Shown here: positions 44,194-53,721 of the stretch, piece after piece
How the letters are laid out: each line of letters starts with the position of its first letter
Position numbering within the stretch: the stretch's first letter is position 1
NCBI RefSeq assembly: GCF_902364365.1
Contig: NZ_CABJDN010000003.1
Location: forward strand, 676,894-740,893
DNA length: 64,000 bases
From: Bacteroides intestinalis
Lineage (GTDB): Bacteria; Bacteroidota; Bacteroidia; Bacteroidales; Bacteroidaceae
Direction of reading: 5' to 3'
The notes under the pieces: model-generated
What the model was told of the DNA's origin: nothing
Seen by the model: the letters and a program-made list of their open reading frames with translations, nothing else
Database searches by the model: none
Program-made: the position numbers and the translations under genes

Positions 44194-44886
44194 TTAGTCC
44201 CTGCGTCCCATAAATATCATAATATAATAAATCAACGTTGCCAATGAACCCAATGCAGCCACCACATAGGTATAAGCAGCAGAACGAAGTGCGTCTTCAG
44301 CCTGCTTATGATTGTAAGAGTTCGTAATGCCCGAACGGCTCAACCATACCAATGCACGCTTACTGGCATCTATTTCCACCGGCAAAGTGACGAAACTGAA
44401 CAGCGTAGTCATAGCAAACAGGATAATACCTGCCAGCAACAATTGCGGGAACGTGTTCAACAGCAAGATACCACCCAGCAACAACCAGGTCATCCACTGT
44501 GAAGCAAACGATACCACAGGTACAAGCTTACTACGCATAGTCAGGGGAGCATAAGCCCGTGCGTGCTGCACAGCGTGACCACACTCGTGAGCGGCAACGG
44601 CAGCAGCCATGATACTGTTACTTTCGTATACACCTTCACTCAGGTTTACTGTCTTATTGGCAGGGTTATAGTGGTCTGTCAGTTGTCCCGGCGTATGTGT
44701 CACCTGAACATCATAAATTCCATTGTCATGTAGCATCTGAAGGGCAACATCACGGCCCGTCATTCCATTACCGGTAGGGATCTTGGAGTACTTCTTGAAC
44801 TTGTTCTGCAAGTTCATTTGCACCAGCCAGCTGACCACAGCTATACCAATAAAGATAATCCATTGTATTCCTATCATTCCTTCCAT
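44194..44886 (-). CDS. Membrane zinc metallopeptidase, YugP type
   Basis: A 230-residue membrane protein. It has an N-terminal helix (IQWIIFIGIAVVSWLVQM), then VTHTPGQLTDHYNPANKTVNLSE, the zinc-binding HECGH in AAHECGHAVQHA and further helices (LLLGGILLLN, LLLAGIILFAM). This is the PF04298 family, related to the M48 clan in its HExxH motif. The substrate is unknown. A start at 44877 (MIGIQW) is also possible. Confidence 0.93.
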   Translation of the reverse strand: MEGMIGIQWIIFIGIAVVSWLVQMNLQNKFKKYSKIPTGNGMTGRDVALQMLHDNGIYDVQVTHTPGQLTDHYNPANKTVNLSEGVYESNSIMAAAVAAHECGHAVQHARAYAPLTMRSKLVPVVSFASQWMTWLLLGGILLLNTFPQLLLAGIILFAMTTLFSFVTLPVEIDASKRALVWLSRSGITNSYNHKQAEDALRSAAYTYVVAALGSLATLIYYIMIFMGRRD

Positions 44887-44958
44887 AATCTTTTTCTGTT
44901 TTTAGTAATTAAAAATGTGTCGTTTGTTATATATAATACAAATTGTTTGCCAAAAATA

Positions 44959-44992
44959 AAGGGAAACCGTGAGCTTTACTACAGTTTCCCTT
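44959..44992 (-). terminator. Intrinsic terminator after the GH29 gene
   Basis: Arms aagggaaac (44959-44967) and gtttccctt (44984-44992), followed on the minus strand by tattttt. Confidence 0.75.
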
Positions 44993-45021
44993 ATCTTTTA
45001 GGAAGAATTAGCGAAAACCCA

Positions 45022-46332
45022 CTACTGCCCAACAAGTTGTAACTCTATCACGTAATCCGTATCTGCAGGAACTTCCGGTAATTGCAATACCACTCCCTGT
45101 CCGGCACGAACAATTCGTACCGGGGATTGATCTTTAAACAGAAAGCCCTTCTTCACCATTTTTCCATCTAATGGAAGATATAGCGCATTATCCTTCAAAT
45201 TCAGAATATGGACAAAAAGTCGATTTCCCTTTTGCGTTGTCACTCCCCAGTCATGCGGAGGAACAACACCGCCACGAGTGCCATAAATCGTCTCGCCATA
45301 CACTTTCATCCACTCTCCCATTTCTTTCAACCGTTGAACCGCGACTTCCGGCAGACATCCGTCCGGCTGAGGACCGATATTCATCAAGAGATTTGCATCC
45401 TTTCCGGCAGCTTTCACCAGATAATGGATCAGAGTTTTAGTTGACTTATAATCTTGGTCGGTAATCTTATATCCCCACATCCCGTTCATGGTTTCGCAAG
45501 TTTCCAAAGGCAAATGGCTGACATCCTGTCCGGATAGTCCGGCACTGTTTTCTCCCGGCAGATCACGCTCGAAGATTTGTATATCTTCTCCGGAGAAAGG
45601 AACCTGATGATGATTGTTTCCCACCAGACATGCAGGTTGCAGGCGGTGTATCAGCGCATATTGTTCCGGTAGCTGCCAGTCAAAATCCGGATTAGCGTCC
45701 TGATCCCACCAACCGTCGAACCAGATAGCGCCTACCGGACCGTAGTTCGTCAGCAACTCCGTCAACTGGTTGTTCATAAAGGTATAATAGTTTTTCCAGT
45801 CTCCCTTCGGGTTAGGTCTTCCAGTTCCGCGCCCTGTGCGCCCCCAAGGTGCGTCTTCACGATACCAATCTATATGGGAGTAATAGAAATGAAGCCGGAT
45901 GCCCTGCTTATAACATTCGTCCGCCAACTCTTTCACGACATCGCGCTTGAAAGGGGTTGCATCCACAATATTATAATCGGAATACTTGGTATGAAACATG
46001 GAGAACCCTTCATGGTGGCGGCTCGTAAAGCAGATATACTTGGCTCCGGATGCCTTAATGGCACTTACCCATTCAGCAGCGCTAAATTTAGAGGGATAGA
46101 ATCCTCCGGCAAGCTTCGCATATTCTTTATAATTCAAATCTTTATTGGTCATCGTCCATTCACCGGTAGCCAACATACAGTATAGTCCCCAGTGCAGAAA
46201 TATTCCAAACTTATTGTCTTGAAATTCCTGACGGGCTTTCAGGTTCTCGGCAGACGGTTGATAAGTCTGCGCCTTTGCAGGCAAAAAAGATGCTGCAAAC
46301 AAAAGTGATAGAAGAAAGTGTGTGTTCATCAT
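45022..46332 (-). CDS. GH29 alpha-L-fucosidase
   Basis: A 436-residue secreted protein (signal ending PAKAQ). GH29 features: FGIFLHWGLYC, YICFTSRHHEGFSMFHTKYSDYN (split), the nucleophile Asp in AIWFDGWWD, and LLMNIGPQPDG. It removes alpha-L-fucose from glycans or plant polymers. The linkage preference is not visible. Its start (46332 or 46329) is only 24 bp after the purA terminator, so no separate promoter fits easily in the gap. Confidence 0.95.
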   Translation of the reverse strand: MMNTHFLLSLLFAASFLPAKAQTYQPSAENLKARQEFQDNKFGIFLHWGLYCMLATGEWTMTNKDLNYKEYAKLAGGFYPSKFSAAEWVSAIKASGAKYICFTSRHHEGFSMFHTKYSDYNIVDATPFKRDVVKELADECYKQGIRLHFYYSHIDWYREDAPWGRTGRGTGRPNPKGDWKNYYTFMNNQLTELLTNYGPVGAIWFDGWWDQDANPDFDWQLPEQYALIHRLQPACLVGNNHHQVPFSGEDIQIFERDLPGENSAGLSGQDVSHLPLETCETMNGMWGYKITDQDYKSTKTLIHYLVKAAGKDANLLMNIGPQPDGCLPEVAVQRLKEMGEWMKVYGETIYGTRGGVVPPHDWGVTTQKGNRLFVHILNLKDNALYLPLDGKMVKKGFLFKDQSPVRIVRAGQGVVLQLPEVPADTDYVIELQLVGQ

Positions 46333-46355
46333 AAGTATGCGGATGGGTTAATAAA

Positions 46356-46396
46356 AATGAGATTACATCAGCATGTATGTCTGATGTAATCTCATT
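46356..46396 (-). terminator. Intrinsic terminator after purA
   Basis: Perfect 16-bp arms (46356-46371, 46381-46396), followed on the minus strand by tttta. It is directly upstream of the GH29 gene. Confidence 0.85.
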
Positions 46397-46411
46397 ATAA
46401 TATAGTTAGAC

Positions 46412-47683
46412 TTACTCTTCTGTATAGCGTTCAATCGTCTGTCCGCGGTCAGGACCTACGGAAACAATCTTGATGGGCACACCAAGCTGTTCTTCCAGGA
46501 ATGTCAGGTAAGCATTGAATTCTTCAGGGAATTCATCTTCACTCTGCATTCTCGTCATATCAGTTTCCCAACCGGGCAACTCAACATAAACCGGCTCAAT
46601 GCCGTCATTGATATCATAAGGGAAGTAATCGATTTCCTCGCCATCCACCTTATAAGCTACACAAGCCTTGATGGTTTCAAAAGAATCAAGCACGTCGCTC
46701 TTCATCATGATCAATTTAGTAACACCGTCCACCATAATGGCATACTTCAATGCCACCAGGTCAATCCATCCGCAACGGCGTTTACGACCTGTAACCGAGC
46801 CGAATTCATGTCCCAGTGTACAAATCTGATCACCTGTCTTATCAAACAGTTCTGTTGGGAACGGACCTGCACCTACACGTGTACAATAGGCTTTAAAAAT
46901 ACCATAAACCTCACCGATTTTATTAGGAGCCACCCCCAAACCGGTACAAGCACCCGCACAAATGGTATTGGAAGAAGTAACGAACGGATAAGAACCAAAG
47001 TCGATATCCAACATTGTACCCTGAGCACCTTCGCAAAGTACTGACTTATTTTCGTTCAGCAGGTTATTGATTTCATGCTCGCTGTCTACCAACGGGAACT
47101 GTTTCAGATATTCGATACCTTCCATCCAGACCTTTTCAAGTTCTGTCAGGTCGTACTCATAGTTCAAACCTTTCAGGATTTGTTCATGGCGTGCTTTGGC
47201 TTCAGCATACTTTTGTTCGAAGTTATGCAGGATATCACCTACACGCAGACCGTTACGGCTGACCTTATCGGTGTAAGTCGGACCGATACCTTTCCCCGTC
47301 GTACCTACTTTAGCATCACCTTTCGCAGCTTCATATGCAGCGTCCAATATGCGGTGGGTCGGCAAGATGAGATGCGCTTTCTTAGAGATATGCAAGCGCG
47401 CTTTCAGGTTATGTCCGGATGCTTCCAATGCTTCAGCCTCTGCCTTGAAGAGAGCCGGGTCAAGCACCACGCCATTGCCAATGATATTCACCTTGTCACC
47501 TTGGAAAATTCCCGAGGGAATAGAACGGAGCACATACTTCTGCCCTTCGAACTCGAGTGTATGTCCGGCATTCGGTCCGCCCTGGAAGCGAGCCACGACA
47601 TCGTATCTCGGAGTTAATACGTCAACGACTTTGCCTTTGCCTTCGTCGCCCCATTGTAATCCTAATAGAACATCTACTTTCAT
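46412..47683 (-). CDS. purA: Adenylosuccinate synthetase
   Basis: A 423-residue protein with the family motifs: GLQWGDEGKGKVVD at the N-terminus, GGPNAGHT, TTGKGIGPTYTDK and TRVGAGPFPTEL. It joins IMP and aspartate with GTP in AMP synthesis. It overlaps the upstream Fur-family gene by ATGA, so the two are translationally coupled. Confidence 0.98.
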   Translation of the reverse strand: MKVDVLLGLQWGDEGKGKVVDVLTPRYDVVARFQGGPNAGHTLEFEGQKYVLRSIPSGIFQGDKVNIIGNGVVLDPALFKAEAEALEASGHNLKARLHISKKAHLILPTHRILDAAYEAAKGDAKVGTTGKGIGPTYTDKVSRNGLRVGDILHNFEQKYAEAKARHEQILKGLNYEYDLTELEKVWMEGIEYLKQFPLVDSEHEINNLLNENKSVLCEGAQGTMLDIDFGSYPFVTSSNTICAGACTGLGVAPNKIGEVYGIFKAYCTRVGAGPFPTELFDKTGDQICTLGHEFGSVTGRKRRCGWIDLVALKYAIMVDGVTKLIMMKSDVLDSFETIKACVAYKVDGEEIDYFPYDINDGIEPVYVELPGWETDMTRMQSEDEFPEEFNAYLTFLEEQLGVPIKIVSVGPDRGQTIERYTEE

Positions 47684-48168
47684 TTTTCTTTCTTATGGTT
47701 ATTACTTTTCTTCTTACGTTTGTTAGCGCGGTCGCACTTACTGCACAATCCATACAGATAAAGCGAATAATGCGACAGACTGAACCGACTCAATTTAGTA
47801 TTCCCAATCGCCTGCTGTAATTCTTCGTTCTGAAACTCAGTCACTTTGCCACACTGTGTGCAGATTTGATGGTGATGCGTATCACGGTTATAGCTCTTTT
47901 CGTATTGGGAGGAATTTCCAAACTGGTGCTTGATAACCAGTCGTGCATTGATGAGAAGGATAATAGTATTGTAAAGAGTCGCGCGGCTTACACGGAAATT
48001 CTCCTGGTCAGCCATCAGCGAATAAAGTGTATCGATGTCAAAATGACCATCAATGGAATAGATAGTATCGAGTATGGCATAGCGCTCGGGAGTCTTGCGA
48101 TGCCCGTTCGCGTTGAGATATTCAGTGAATATCTGCTTTACCGTATCTTTCACATTCTGACTTTCCAT
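47680..48168 (-). CDS. Fur-family transcriptional regulator
   Basis: A 162-residue protein: winged helix (GHRKTPERYAILDTIYSIDGHFDID, SRATLYNTIILLINARLV), then the metal-binding HHHQICTQCGKVTEF and a second Cys pair GLCSKC forming the structural zinc site. The Lys-rich tail is unusual. Whether it senses iron, peroxide (PerR) or zinc cannot be fixed. Coupling to purA is a conserved-looking Bacteroides arrangement, but its reason is unclear. Confidence 0.92.
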   Translation of the reverse strand: MESQNVKDTVKQIFTEYLNANGHRKTPERYAILDTIYSIDGHFDIDTLYSLMADQENFRVSRATLYNTIILLINARLVIKHQFGNSSQYEKSYNRDTHHHQICTQCGKVTEFQNEELQQAIGNTKLSRFSLSHYSLYLYGLCSKCDRANKRKKKSNNHKKEK

Positions 48169-48196
48169 TTTGGCGGCGCAGTTTTTTTACAGCCAA

Positions 48197-48226
48197 CAAA
48201 GTTAAGCCTTTTTTGCGGAAAGCAAA
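48197..48226 (-). promoter_or_regulatory. Promoter of the fur-purA operon
   Basis: Minus-strand TTTG (48223-48226), 18 bp, then TAACTTTG (48197-48204), 29 bp before the ATG at 48168. Confidence 0.65.
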
Positions 48227-48257
48227 TGAGAAAGGGGAAAAAAAACAAAAAATCACT

Positions 48258-48917
48258 TTATTCTATTTCTTCTCTTACAAGATTATATAGCAACTGTTCG
48301 GCTTCCGATTCGGAATGTTCCATCTCTTCCACCCGGCGGCATACTTGGAAAGCATGCTCTTCACTATGCTGCATGAAGCGGCGAATGGCCGCCATAGCTG
48401 CATTACGCACGTGGTAGGAACCGGAAATGAAAGCACAAACAGCCTGGTCGAGAAATTCGTTCGCAGTGCGTTCATTCATATCCCCCTTCTTCATTAGCAA
48501 ACGGGCAATGGTGAGAAAACCACACGTCTGTACATACTCCCGCTCATCGGCAATCCATTGAAAAGACTTCGCAGGAGCATAAGGAAGATGCTGAAACAGA
48601 TTCATAGAAGTAAGTTCCGCTATTTCAATGTTCTGAATACTTTCCACCCAGATATCGGCAATCTCCGGAAAGAAGCTTTCTACAGGCTGTAACAGTCCCG
48701 CCATAATCTTACATTCACGGATATCCTCTTTCCACAAGGCTTGCGCCAATGAGTGATCCTTTTCATATTCTCCGGCAATTGCCTTGATGCGGGGAAGTTC
48801 TACACCGAAATTCAATTTGTAGACCAGTCCCTTTTCACGCATACTTTGAGACACAGCCCCGTTCATAGAGAGGCGGAGCTGTGTCTTTATTTCTTTCAGT
48901 TGTTCATGTAAATCCAC
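48258..48917 (-). CDS. DNA alkylation repair-like HEAT protein
   Basis: A 219-residue all-helical protein resembling the AlkD-type DNA alkylation repair family: LARIKAIAGEY-like start region (GVELPRIKAIAGEYEKDHSLAQALW), DIWVESIQNIEIAE, and a final helical repeat SYHVRNAAMAAIRRF. AlkD-type glycosylases remove alkylated bases, but the catalytic residues were not confirmed here, and it may be a non-catalytic relative. It follows the DPP III gene by 17 bp. Confidence 0.7.
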   Translation of the reverse strand: MDLHEQLKEIKTQLRLSMNGAVSQSMREKGLVYKLNFGVELPRIKAIAGEYEKDHSLAQALWKEDIRECKIMAGLLQPVESFFPEIADIWVESIQNIEIAELTSMNLFQHLPYAPAKSFQWIADEREYVQTCGFLTIARLLMKKGDMNERTANEFLDQAVCAFISGSYHVRNAAMAAIRRFMQHSEEHAFQVCRRVEEMEHSESEAEQLLYNLVREEIE

Positions 48918-48934
48918 AAAACAATGATTTATAG

Positions 48935-50980
48935 TTAATTATTAATAGAAGGCAGATTAGAATAATCCTTACTGTAACGCAACATTTGTTCCGCATAGCC
49001 TTCGTCATAAGTCACTTTTATGTCGGTTATCTTACCGGCTGCATCTACCACTGCTTCATATTTCGGATTTACAAATCCCTTGTACGGAGCCAGATTCAGC
49101 TTTTTGTAACGTTCCAGAACTTCGGCATGCAAAGCCGGATCTACCTTCACTGCATAGTTTTCCACCAAATCGTGGGCACCTTGATAGTCGCCAGTTGATT
49201 TGATACGTTGGATTTCGGACAGTAACTCACCGAAGAGTGCACGCAACTTTTCATAATCGTTCACTACTACATAAGTCTTACCATCTTTCTTCACCAGCTC
49301 TACTACTTTATCCGCCGCACCTTTCTCAAACACCCAGCGGGCAATGAGCTGACGATTACGCATGTGAGCTTCTTCCACATTGTTACCCGGTTCAATGCGA
49401 ACCAGCTGTGTCATCAGGCCGTTCATCAGATAAGTATAATATTCTGCTTTATAAGCATCTGCATTGGGTGTCAGTCCCAGTTCTACCAACTTAGAATCAG
49501 CTACATAATAGAGACCGAACAAGTCCGCACGTGCTTCCTCAATCGTAGAGCCATAGGCTTTCAAAGCATCCGGATCAACTCCCGGAAGCAACTTACCGGA
49601 ACCATGTCCCAGACATTCATGCAAATCCGTATGAAGTTCACCGGTCAGATCGGCATATTTATCTATCAACTGCAATTCGGCATCGCTATACACAAACTCT
49701 TCATTGAATCCGTTACCACGAGCCGCCTTATTATATGCATCCGTAATATTACCGATAGTCACAGATTTAGAACCATGATGGCTGCGTATCCAGTTGGAGT
49801 TAGGCAAATTGATACCGATAGCTGTTGCCGGATAAAGGTCACCCGCCAGAATAGCAGCAGTAATCACCTTGGCGGAAACACCTTTCACTTCATCTTTCTT
49901 GAATTGCTTATCCACCGGAGAGTGATCTTCAAACCATTGCGCATTGCCACTGATAATCTCAGTACGATGCGTAGCTTCCATATCCTTAAAGTTCACCAAT
50001 GATTCCCAGCTTGCCTTCATACCCAACGGATCACCATAGCTTTCCGTAAATCCATTCACAAAGTCCACGAGGGAATTCAAATCTTTCACCCAGAGGATAG
50101 CATATTCATCAAAAGTCTTCAGATCACCGGTCTTATAATACTTTATCAGTTCAGCAATCACAGCCTTCTGTTCCTGATTTTCTGCTACGCCTTCCGCTTT
50201 CTTCAACCAGTATACGATGTTATCAATAGCCTGTCCGTACAGACCACCCACTTTCCAGACCTTTTCTTGAATCTTGCCGTTCTCTTTCACCAGACGGCTG
50301 TTCAGACCGTAAGAAACAGGTGTTTCATCTTTCGGGTCCTTCATGGCATTATAAAAGTCTTCGGCTTCCTTCTGCGTCACACCGTCATAATAGTTGCAAG
50401 CAGAAGTCAACACTAAGTCCTCTCCTGCTGCCTGGTTCACGCGTTTCGGCATTACAGTCGGGTCAAAAATAACCGGAGACAACTCATCACATAATTGCTC
50501 TGCGGTTTGTCCTTCAGCCAGCGGCAATGTAGAGGCATCTACACTCAGCACAGCTTCTTTGAAAAATTCGGGAGCAAAAGCAGGCACGAACTTCTCAGAG
50601 CCATAATGGTGATGGATGCCGTTAGAAAACCACACACGTTTAAGGTACACTTCCATCGCCTTAAAATCAGGCGTGTTTTTGTCTCCTTTATATCCTGTAT
50701 AAATCGCTTCCAACGTTCTACGAATGCGCAAGTTATATTTTCCATTCTGATCGAAGAGAATGTCACGACCCTGCAAAGCAGCTTCCGTAAGGTAATACAC
50801 CAGCTCTTTCTGTTGGAGCGACAGGTTTTCGAAACCGGGAACCCGGTAACGTAATATTTGTAAATCTGCAAATTGTTCCACTGTATAATCAAATTTATCT
50901 GCCTCGGCAGTTGTTGTTTTCGAGCCACTACAAGCTGTCAGCAATGCAAAAGCGGCACATACCATTAGTTGTTTCTTCAT
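48935..50980 (-). CDS. Dipeptidyl peptidase III-like zinc peptidase (M49), lipoprotein
   Basis: A 681-residue lipoprotein (signal ending LTACS). The M49 zinc motif HECLGH and the downstream EEARADLFGLYY are clear; SNWIRSHHGSKSV is another conserved block. DPP III removes dipeptides from the N-termini of short peptides. The lipoprotein signal puts it in the periplasm or at the outer membrane, where peptide use is a likely role. Some databases mislabel this family as dihydrofolate reductase. Confidence 0.92.
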   Translation of the reverse strand: MKKQLMVCAAFALLTACSGSKTTTAEADKFDYTVEQFADLQILRYRVPGFENLSLQQKELVYYLTEAALQGRDILFDQNGKYNLRIRRTLEAIYTGYKGDKNTPDFKAMEVYLKRVWFSNGIHHHYGSEKFVPAFAPEFFKEAVLSVDASTLPLAEGQTAEQLCDELSPVIFDPTVMPKRVNQAAGEDLVLTSACNYYDGVTQKEAEDFYNAMKDPKDETPVSYGLNSRLVKENGKIQEKVWKVGGLYGQAIDNIVYWLKKAEGVAENQEQKAVIAELIKYYKTGDLKTFDEYAILWVKDLNSLVDFVNGFTESYGDPLGMKASWESLVNFKDMEATHRTEIISGNAQWFEDHSPVDKQFKKDEVKGVSAKVITAAILAGDLYPATAIGINLPNSNWIRSHHGSKSVTIGNITDAYNKAARGNGFNEEFVYSDAELQLIDKYADLTGELHTDLHECLGHGSGKLLPGVDPDALKAYGSTIEEARADLFGLYYVADSKLVELGLTPNADAYKAEYYTYLMNGLMTQLVRIEPGNNVEEAHMRNRQLIARWVFEKGAADKVVELVKKDGKTYVVVNDYEKLRALFGELLSEIQRIKSTGDYQGAHDLVENYAVKVDPALHAEVLERYKKLNLAPYKGFVNPKYEAVVDAAGKITDIKVTYDEGYAEQMLRYSKDYSNLPSINN

Positions 50981-51018
50981 GTGTCGGGAGATATGTGAGT
51001 TGGTATTTAGAAAAGACG

Positions 51019-51062
51019 AAAAGGAAGTATTCCGAAACAGCTGCTCCGGAATATTTCCTTTT
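51019..51062 (-). terminator. Terminator hairpin after the AraC-type gene
   Basis: 16-bp arms (51019-51034, 51047-51062) with one mismatch, between the AraC-type stop and the DPP III start. Confidence 0.7.
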
Positions 51063-51083
51063 TATACATTGCTTTACGCAGAA

Positions 51084-51548
51084 TTACTGTTTTTTATCTG
51101 CGTGTTTTTTACGATATCCGTTAGGAGTTTCACCTACATTCTTGTAAAATGCAGCGTAGAAAGACTGACGGTTGGCAAAGCCTACCATTGTGCTAATTTC
51201 TTCTACATTCTTGTCGGCATATCTCTTGTCCGTCAATAAATGCTTAGCATCTTTTACTCTGTACTCATTCAACAAGCATGAATAGTTCATACCAAAACGA
51301 GAGTTTACTACAGCAGACAGATAGCGAGTGTTGGTTTTCAACTCTTTCGCCAAGTCTTTAGCCGAGTAATCGGGATCTTTGTACTTCTTCTGCACAACAA
51401 CAATATTCAATATCTTGTCATACAATTCATCTGCCAATTCCGGACGAATCAACGAGCGGTAAGCAGCATTCTTCTCTTTTTTCTCTCTCAGGTTATAAGG
51501 GCGCTTCTTAGGAGCCGCATCCTGATTTTTGTTTTCTAAATCACTCAT
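51084..51548 (-). CDS. AraC-type helix-turn-helix regulator, short form
   Basis: A 154-residue protein: a basic N-terminus (KKRPYNLREKKEKNAAYRSL) and a C-terminal AraC HTH (YSAKDLAKELKTNTRYLSAVVN then VGFANRQSFYAAFYKNVGETPNGYRKKH). There is no sensor domain of normal size. It is divergent from recQ; its targets are unknown. Confidence 0.88.
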   Translation of the reverse strand: MSDLENKNQDAAPKKRPYNLREKKEKNAAYRSLIRPELADELYDKILNIVVVQKKYKDPDYSAKDLAKELKTNTRYLSAVVNSRFGMNYSCLLNEYRVKDAKHLLTDKRYADKNVEEISTMVGFANRQSFYAAFYKNVGETPNGYRKKHADKKQ

Positions 51549-51769
51549 TTGAATTAACTGGTTAGGGTTTGTTAAAAAATGAAAGCCCGAAGGATTTTCC
51601 TTTAGACTTTACAAAAGTCTGACATTTTTTTCTAATACGCAACTTTTCTCGTACATATTTTTGACCTATAAACAACGAAAAAGGTTGAAAAGTAGCATTT
51701 GAGCCGATTTAATAAGAAACTTTAACTTTAGCAAAAGAGGTTATGATATAAAATGAATACGTTTATCAG

Positions 51770-51802
51770 CTTGTTTCATATACAATAATTAATGTACCTT
51801 TG
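51770..51802 (+). promoter_or_regulatory. Promoter of recQ
   Basis: CTTG (51770-51773), 21 bp, then TACCTTTG (51795-51802), 23 bp before the ATG at 51826. Confidence 0.6.
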
Positions 51803-51825
51803 CAGGATAAAACTTTATCAGCGAA

Positions 51826-53634
51826 ATGATACAGACGCTTAAACGATATTTTGGTTACGATAGTTTCCGCCCTTTACAGGAAGAGATTATCCGCACACTA
51901 CTGGACGGAAGAGATTCCCTGGTATTGATGCCTACCGGAGGTGGAAAGTCCATTTGTTACCAGCTTCCGGCTCTGTTATGCGAAGGAACCGCCGTAGTGG
52001 TTTCCCCTTTAATCTCCCTGATGAAAGATCAGGTGGAGTCACTTTGCGCCAACGGTGTAGCCGCGGGTGCCCTGAACAGCAACAACGACGAGACCGAAAA
52101 TGCTGCCCTACGCCGTGCTTGTATGGAAGGGAAGCTGAAATTACTCTACATTTCGCCTGAGAAATTAATAGCAGAAGCCAACTATCTTTTAAGAGATATG
52201 CACATCTCATTATTTGCCATCGATGAAGCGCATTGCATTTCCCAATGGGGACATGATTTCCGTCCGGAATATGCACAAATGGGATTCATACGCGAGATGT
52301 TTCCCAACATTCCGGTCATAGCCCTTACAGCTACAGCAGATAAAATTACACGTGAAGATATTGTACGGCAGTTACACCTCAACCAGCCAAAGGTTTTCAT
52401 CTCTTCTTTCGACCGTCCCAACCTGAGCCTTACCGTAAAACGGGGGTACCAGCAGAAAGAAAAAAGTAAAGCCATCTTGGATTTCATCGGTCGCCATCCC
52501 GGTGAAAGCGGCATCATCTATTGCATGAGTCGCAGCAAAACGGAGACAGTGGCACAAATGCTGCAAAAGCAAGGGTTACGTGCAGCTGTTTATCATGCCG
52601 GATTATCTTCCGCACGGAGAGATGAAGCACAGGACGATTTCATCAACGACCGTGTACAAATAGTTTGTGCCACGATTGCTTTCGGTATGGGAATCGATAA
52701 AAGTAATGTGCGCTGGGTCATCCATTACAATTTGCCTAAGAGTATAGAGAGTTTTTACCAGGAGATCGGACGTGCCGGACGAGATGGATTGCCAAGTGAT
52801 ACTCTCTTATTTTATTCTTTGGCTGACCTTATTCTATTAACCAAGTTTGCGATGGAAAGCGGGCAACAAGGTATCAACCTGGAGAAGTTACAACGTATGC
52901 AACAATATGCTGAAGCTGATGTTTGCCGGCGTCGCATCCTGTTGAGTTATTTCGGAGAGACCACTACAGAGGATTGTGGAAACTGCGATGTATGTAAGAA
53001 TCCGCCCCAGCGTTTCGACGGAACTGTTATTGTTCAAAAAGCTTTAAGCGCTATTGTCCGTACAGAACAGCAGATCGGCACGAGTATTCTTGTAGATATC
53101 TTACGCGGAAATAATACTCCGGATATATCGGAGAAAGGGTATCAGCAACTGAAAACGTTCGGTGCCGGACGTGAAGTTCCTGCCCGTGACTGGCAGGACT
53201 ACTTGTTGCAAATGCTACAACTGGGTTATTTTGAAATAGCATACAACGAGAACAACCATCTGAAAATAACAAGCAGCGGTAGTGATGTTCTCTTCGGACG
53301 GGCACAAGCACGATTGGCGGTAATCCGGCGTGAAGAGTCCGCACCCGCCAAAGGAAGAAAGAAAAAATCGACCATTCCGGTCAGAGAACTACCATTGGGG
53401 TTACCGAACACGGAAAGTGAAGAACTTTTCGAAGCCCTGCGTGCATTACGGAAACGGCTCGCAGATCAGGAAGCGTTACCGGCTTATATTGTACTATCCG
53501 ACAAAGTTTTACATTTACTCAGTACCGCCCGCCCCACTACCATGGAAGCATTCGGCAATATCAGCGGAATCGGCGAATATAAAAAGAAGAAATACGGGAA
53601 GGATTTTGTCGAGTTAATCAGGAAATACGTTTAA
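51826..53634 (+). CDS. recQ: ATP-dependent DNA helicase RecQ
   Basis: A 602-residue helicase: Walker A LMPTGGGKSICYQLPAL, DEAH box FAIDEAHCISQWGHDFR, motif VI QEIGRAGRDGLPS, the zinc-binding Cys set (CRRRILLSYFGE to CGNCDVC) of the RQC region, and an HRDC domain at the C-terminus (LLSTARPTTMEAFGNISGIG). It unwinds DNA 3' to 5' in recombination and fork repair. Confidence 0.97.
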   Translation: MIQTLKRYFGYDSFRPLQEEIIRTLLDGRDSLVLMPTGGGKSICYQLPALLCEGTAVVVSPLISLMKDQVESLCANGVAAGALNSNNDETENAALRRACMEGKLKLLYISPEKLIAEANYLLRDMHISLFAIDEAHCISQWGHDFRPEYAQMGFIREMFPNIPVIALTATADKITREDIVRQLHLNQPKVFISSFDRPNLSLTVKRGYQQKEKSKAILDFIGRHPGESGIIYCMSRSKTETVAQMLQKQGLRAAVYHAGLSSARRDEAQDDFINDRVQIVCATIAFGMGIDKSNVRWVIHYNLPKSIESFYQEIGRAGRDGLPSDTLLFYSLADLILLTKFAMESGQQGINLEKLQRMQQYAEADVCRRRILLSYFGETTTEDCGNCDVCKNPPQRFDGTVIVQKALSAIVRTEQQIGTSILVDILRGNNTPDISEKGYQQLKTFGAGREVPARDWQDYLLQMLQLGYFEIAYNENNHLKITSSGSDVLFGRAQARLAVIRREESAPAKGRKKKSTIPVRELPLGLPNTESEELFEALRALRKRLADQEALPAYIVLSDKVLHLLSTARPTTMEAFGNISGIGEYKKKKYGKDFVELIRKYV

Positions 53635-53636
53635 TA

Positions 53637-53721
53637 GTGATTAGGGGTTAGTGATAAGTGATTAGTAAGCTGCGCTGTTATACCGCATGGCATTAATCAT
53701 TTATCACTAACCCCTAATCAT
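53637..53721. repeat. Heptad-stem hairpin between convergent stop codons
   Basis: The left arm (53637-53664) is gtgatta, ggggtta, gtgataa, gtgatta; the right arm (53694-53721) is its inverted copy with two differences. It begins two bases after the recQ stop and touches the stop of the TPR gene. Its loop (gctgcgctgttataccgcat) is the inverted match of the loop at 22107-22132. Confidence 0.85.
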
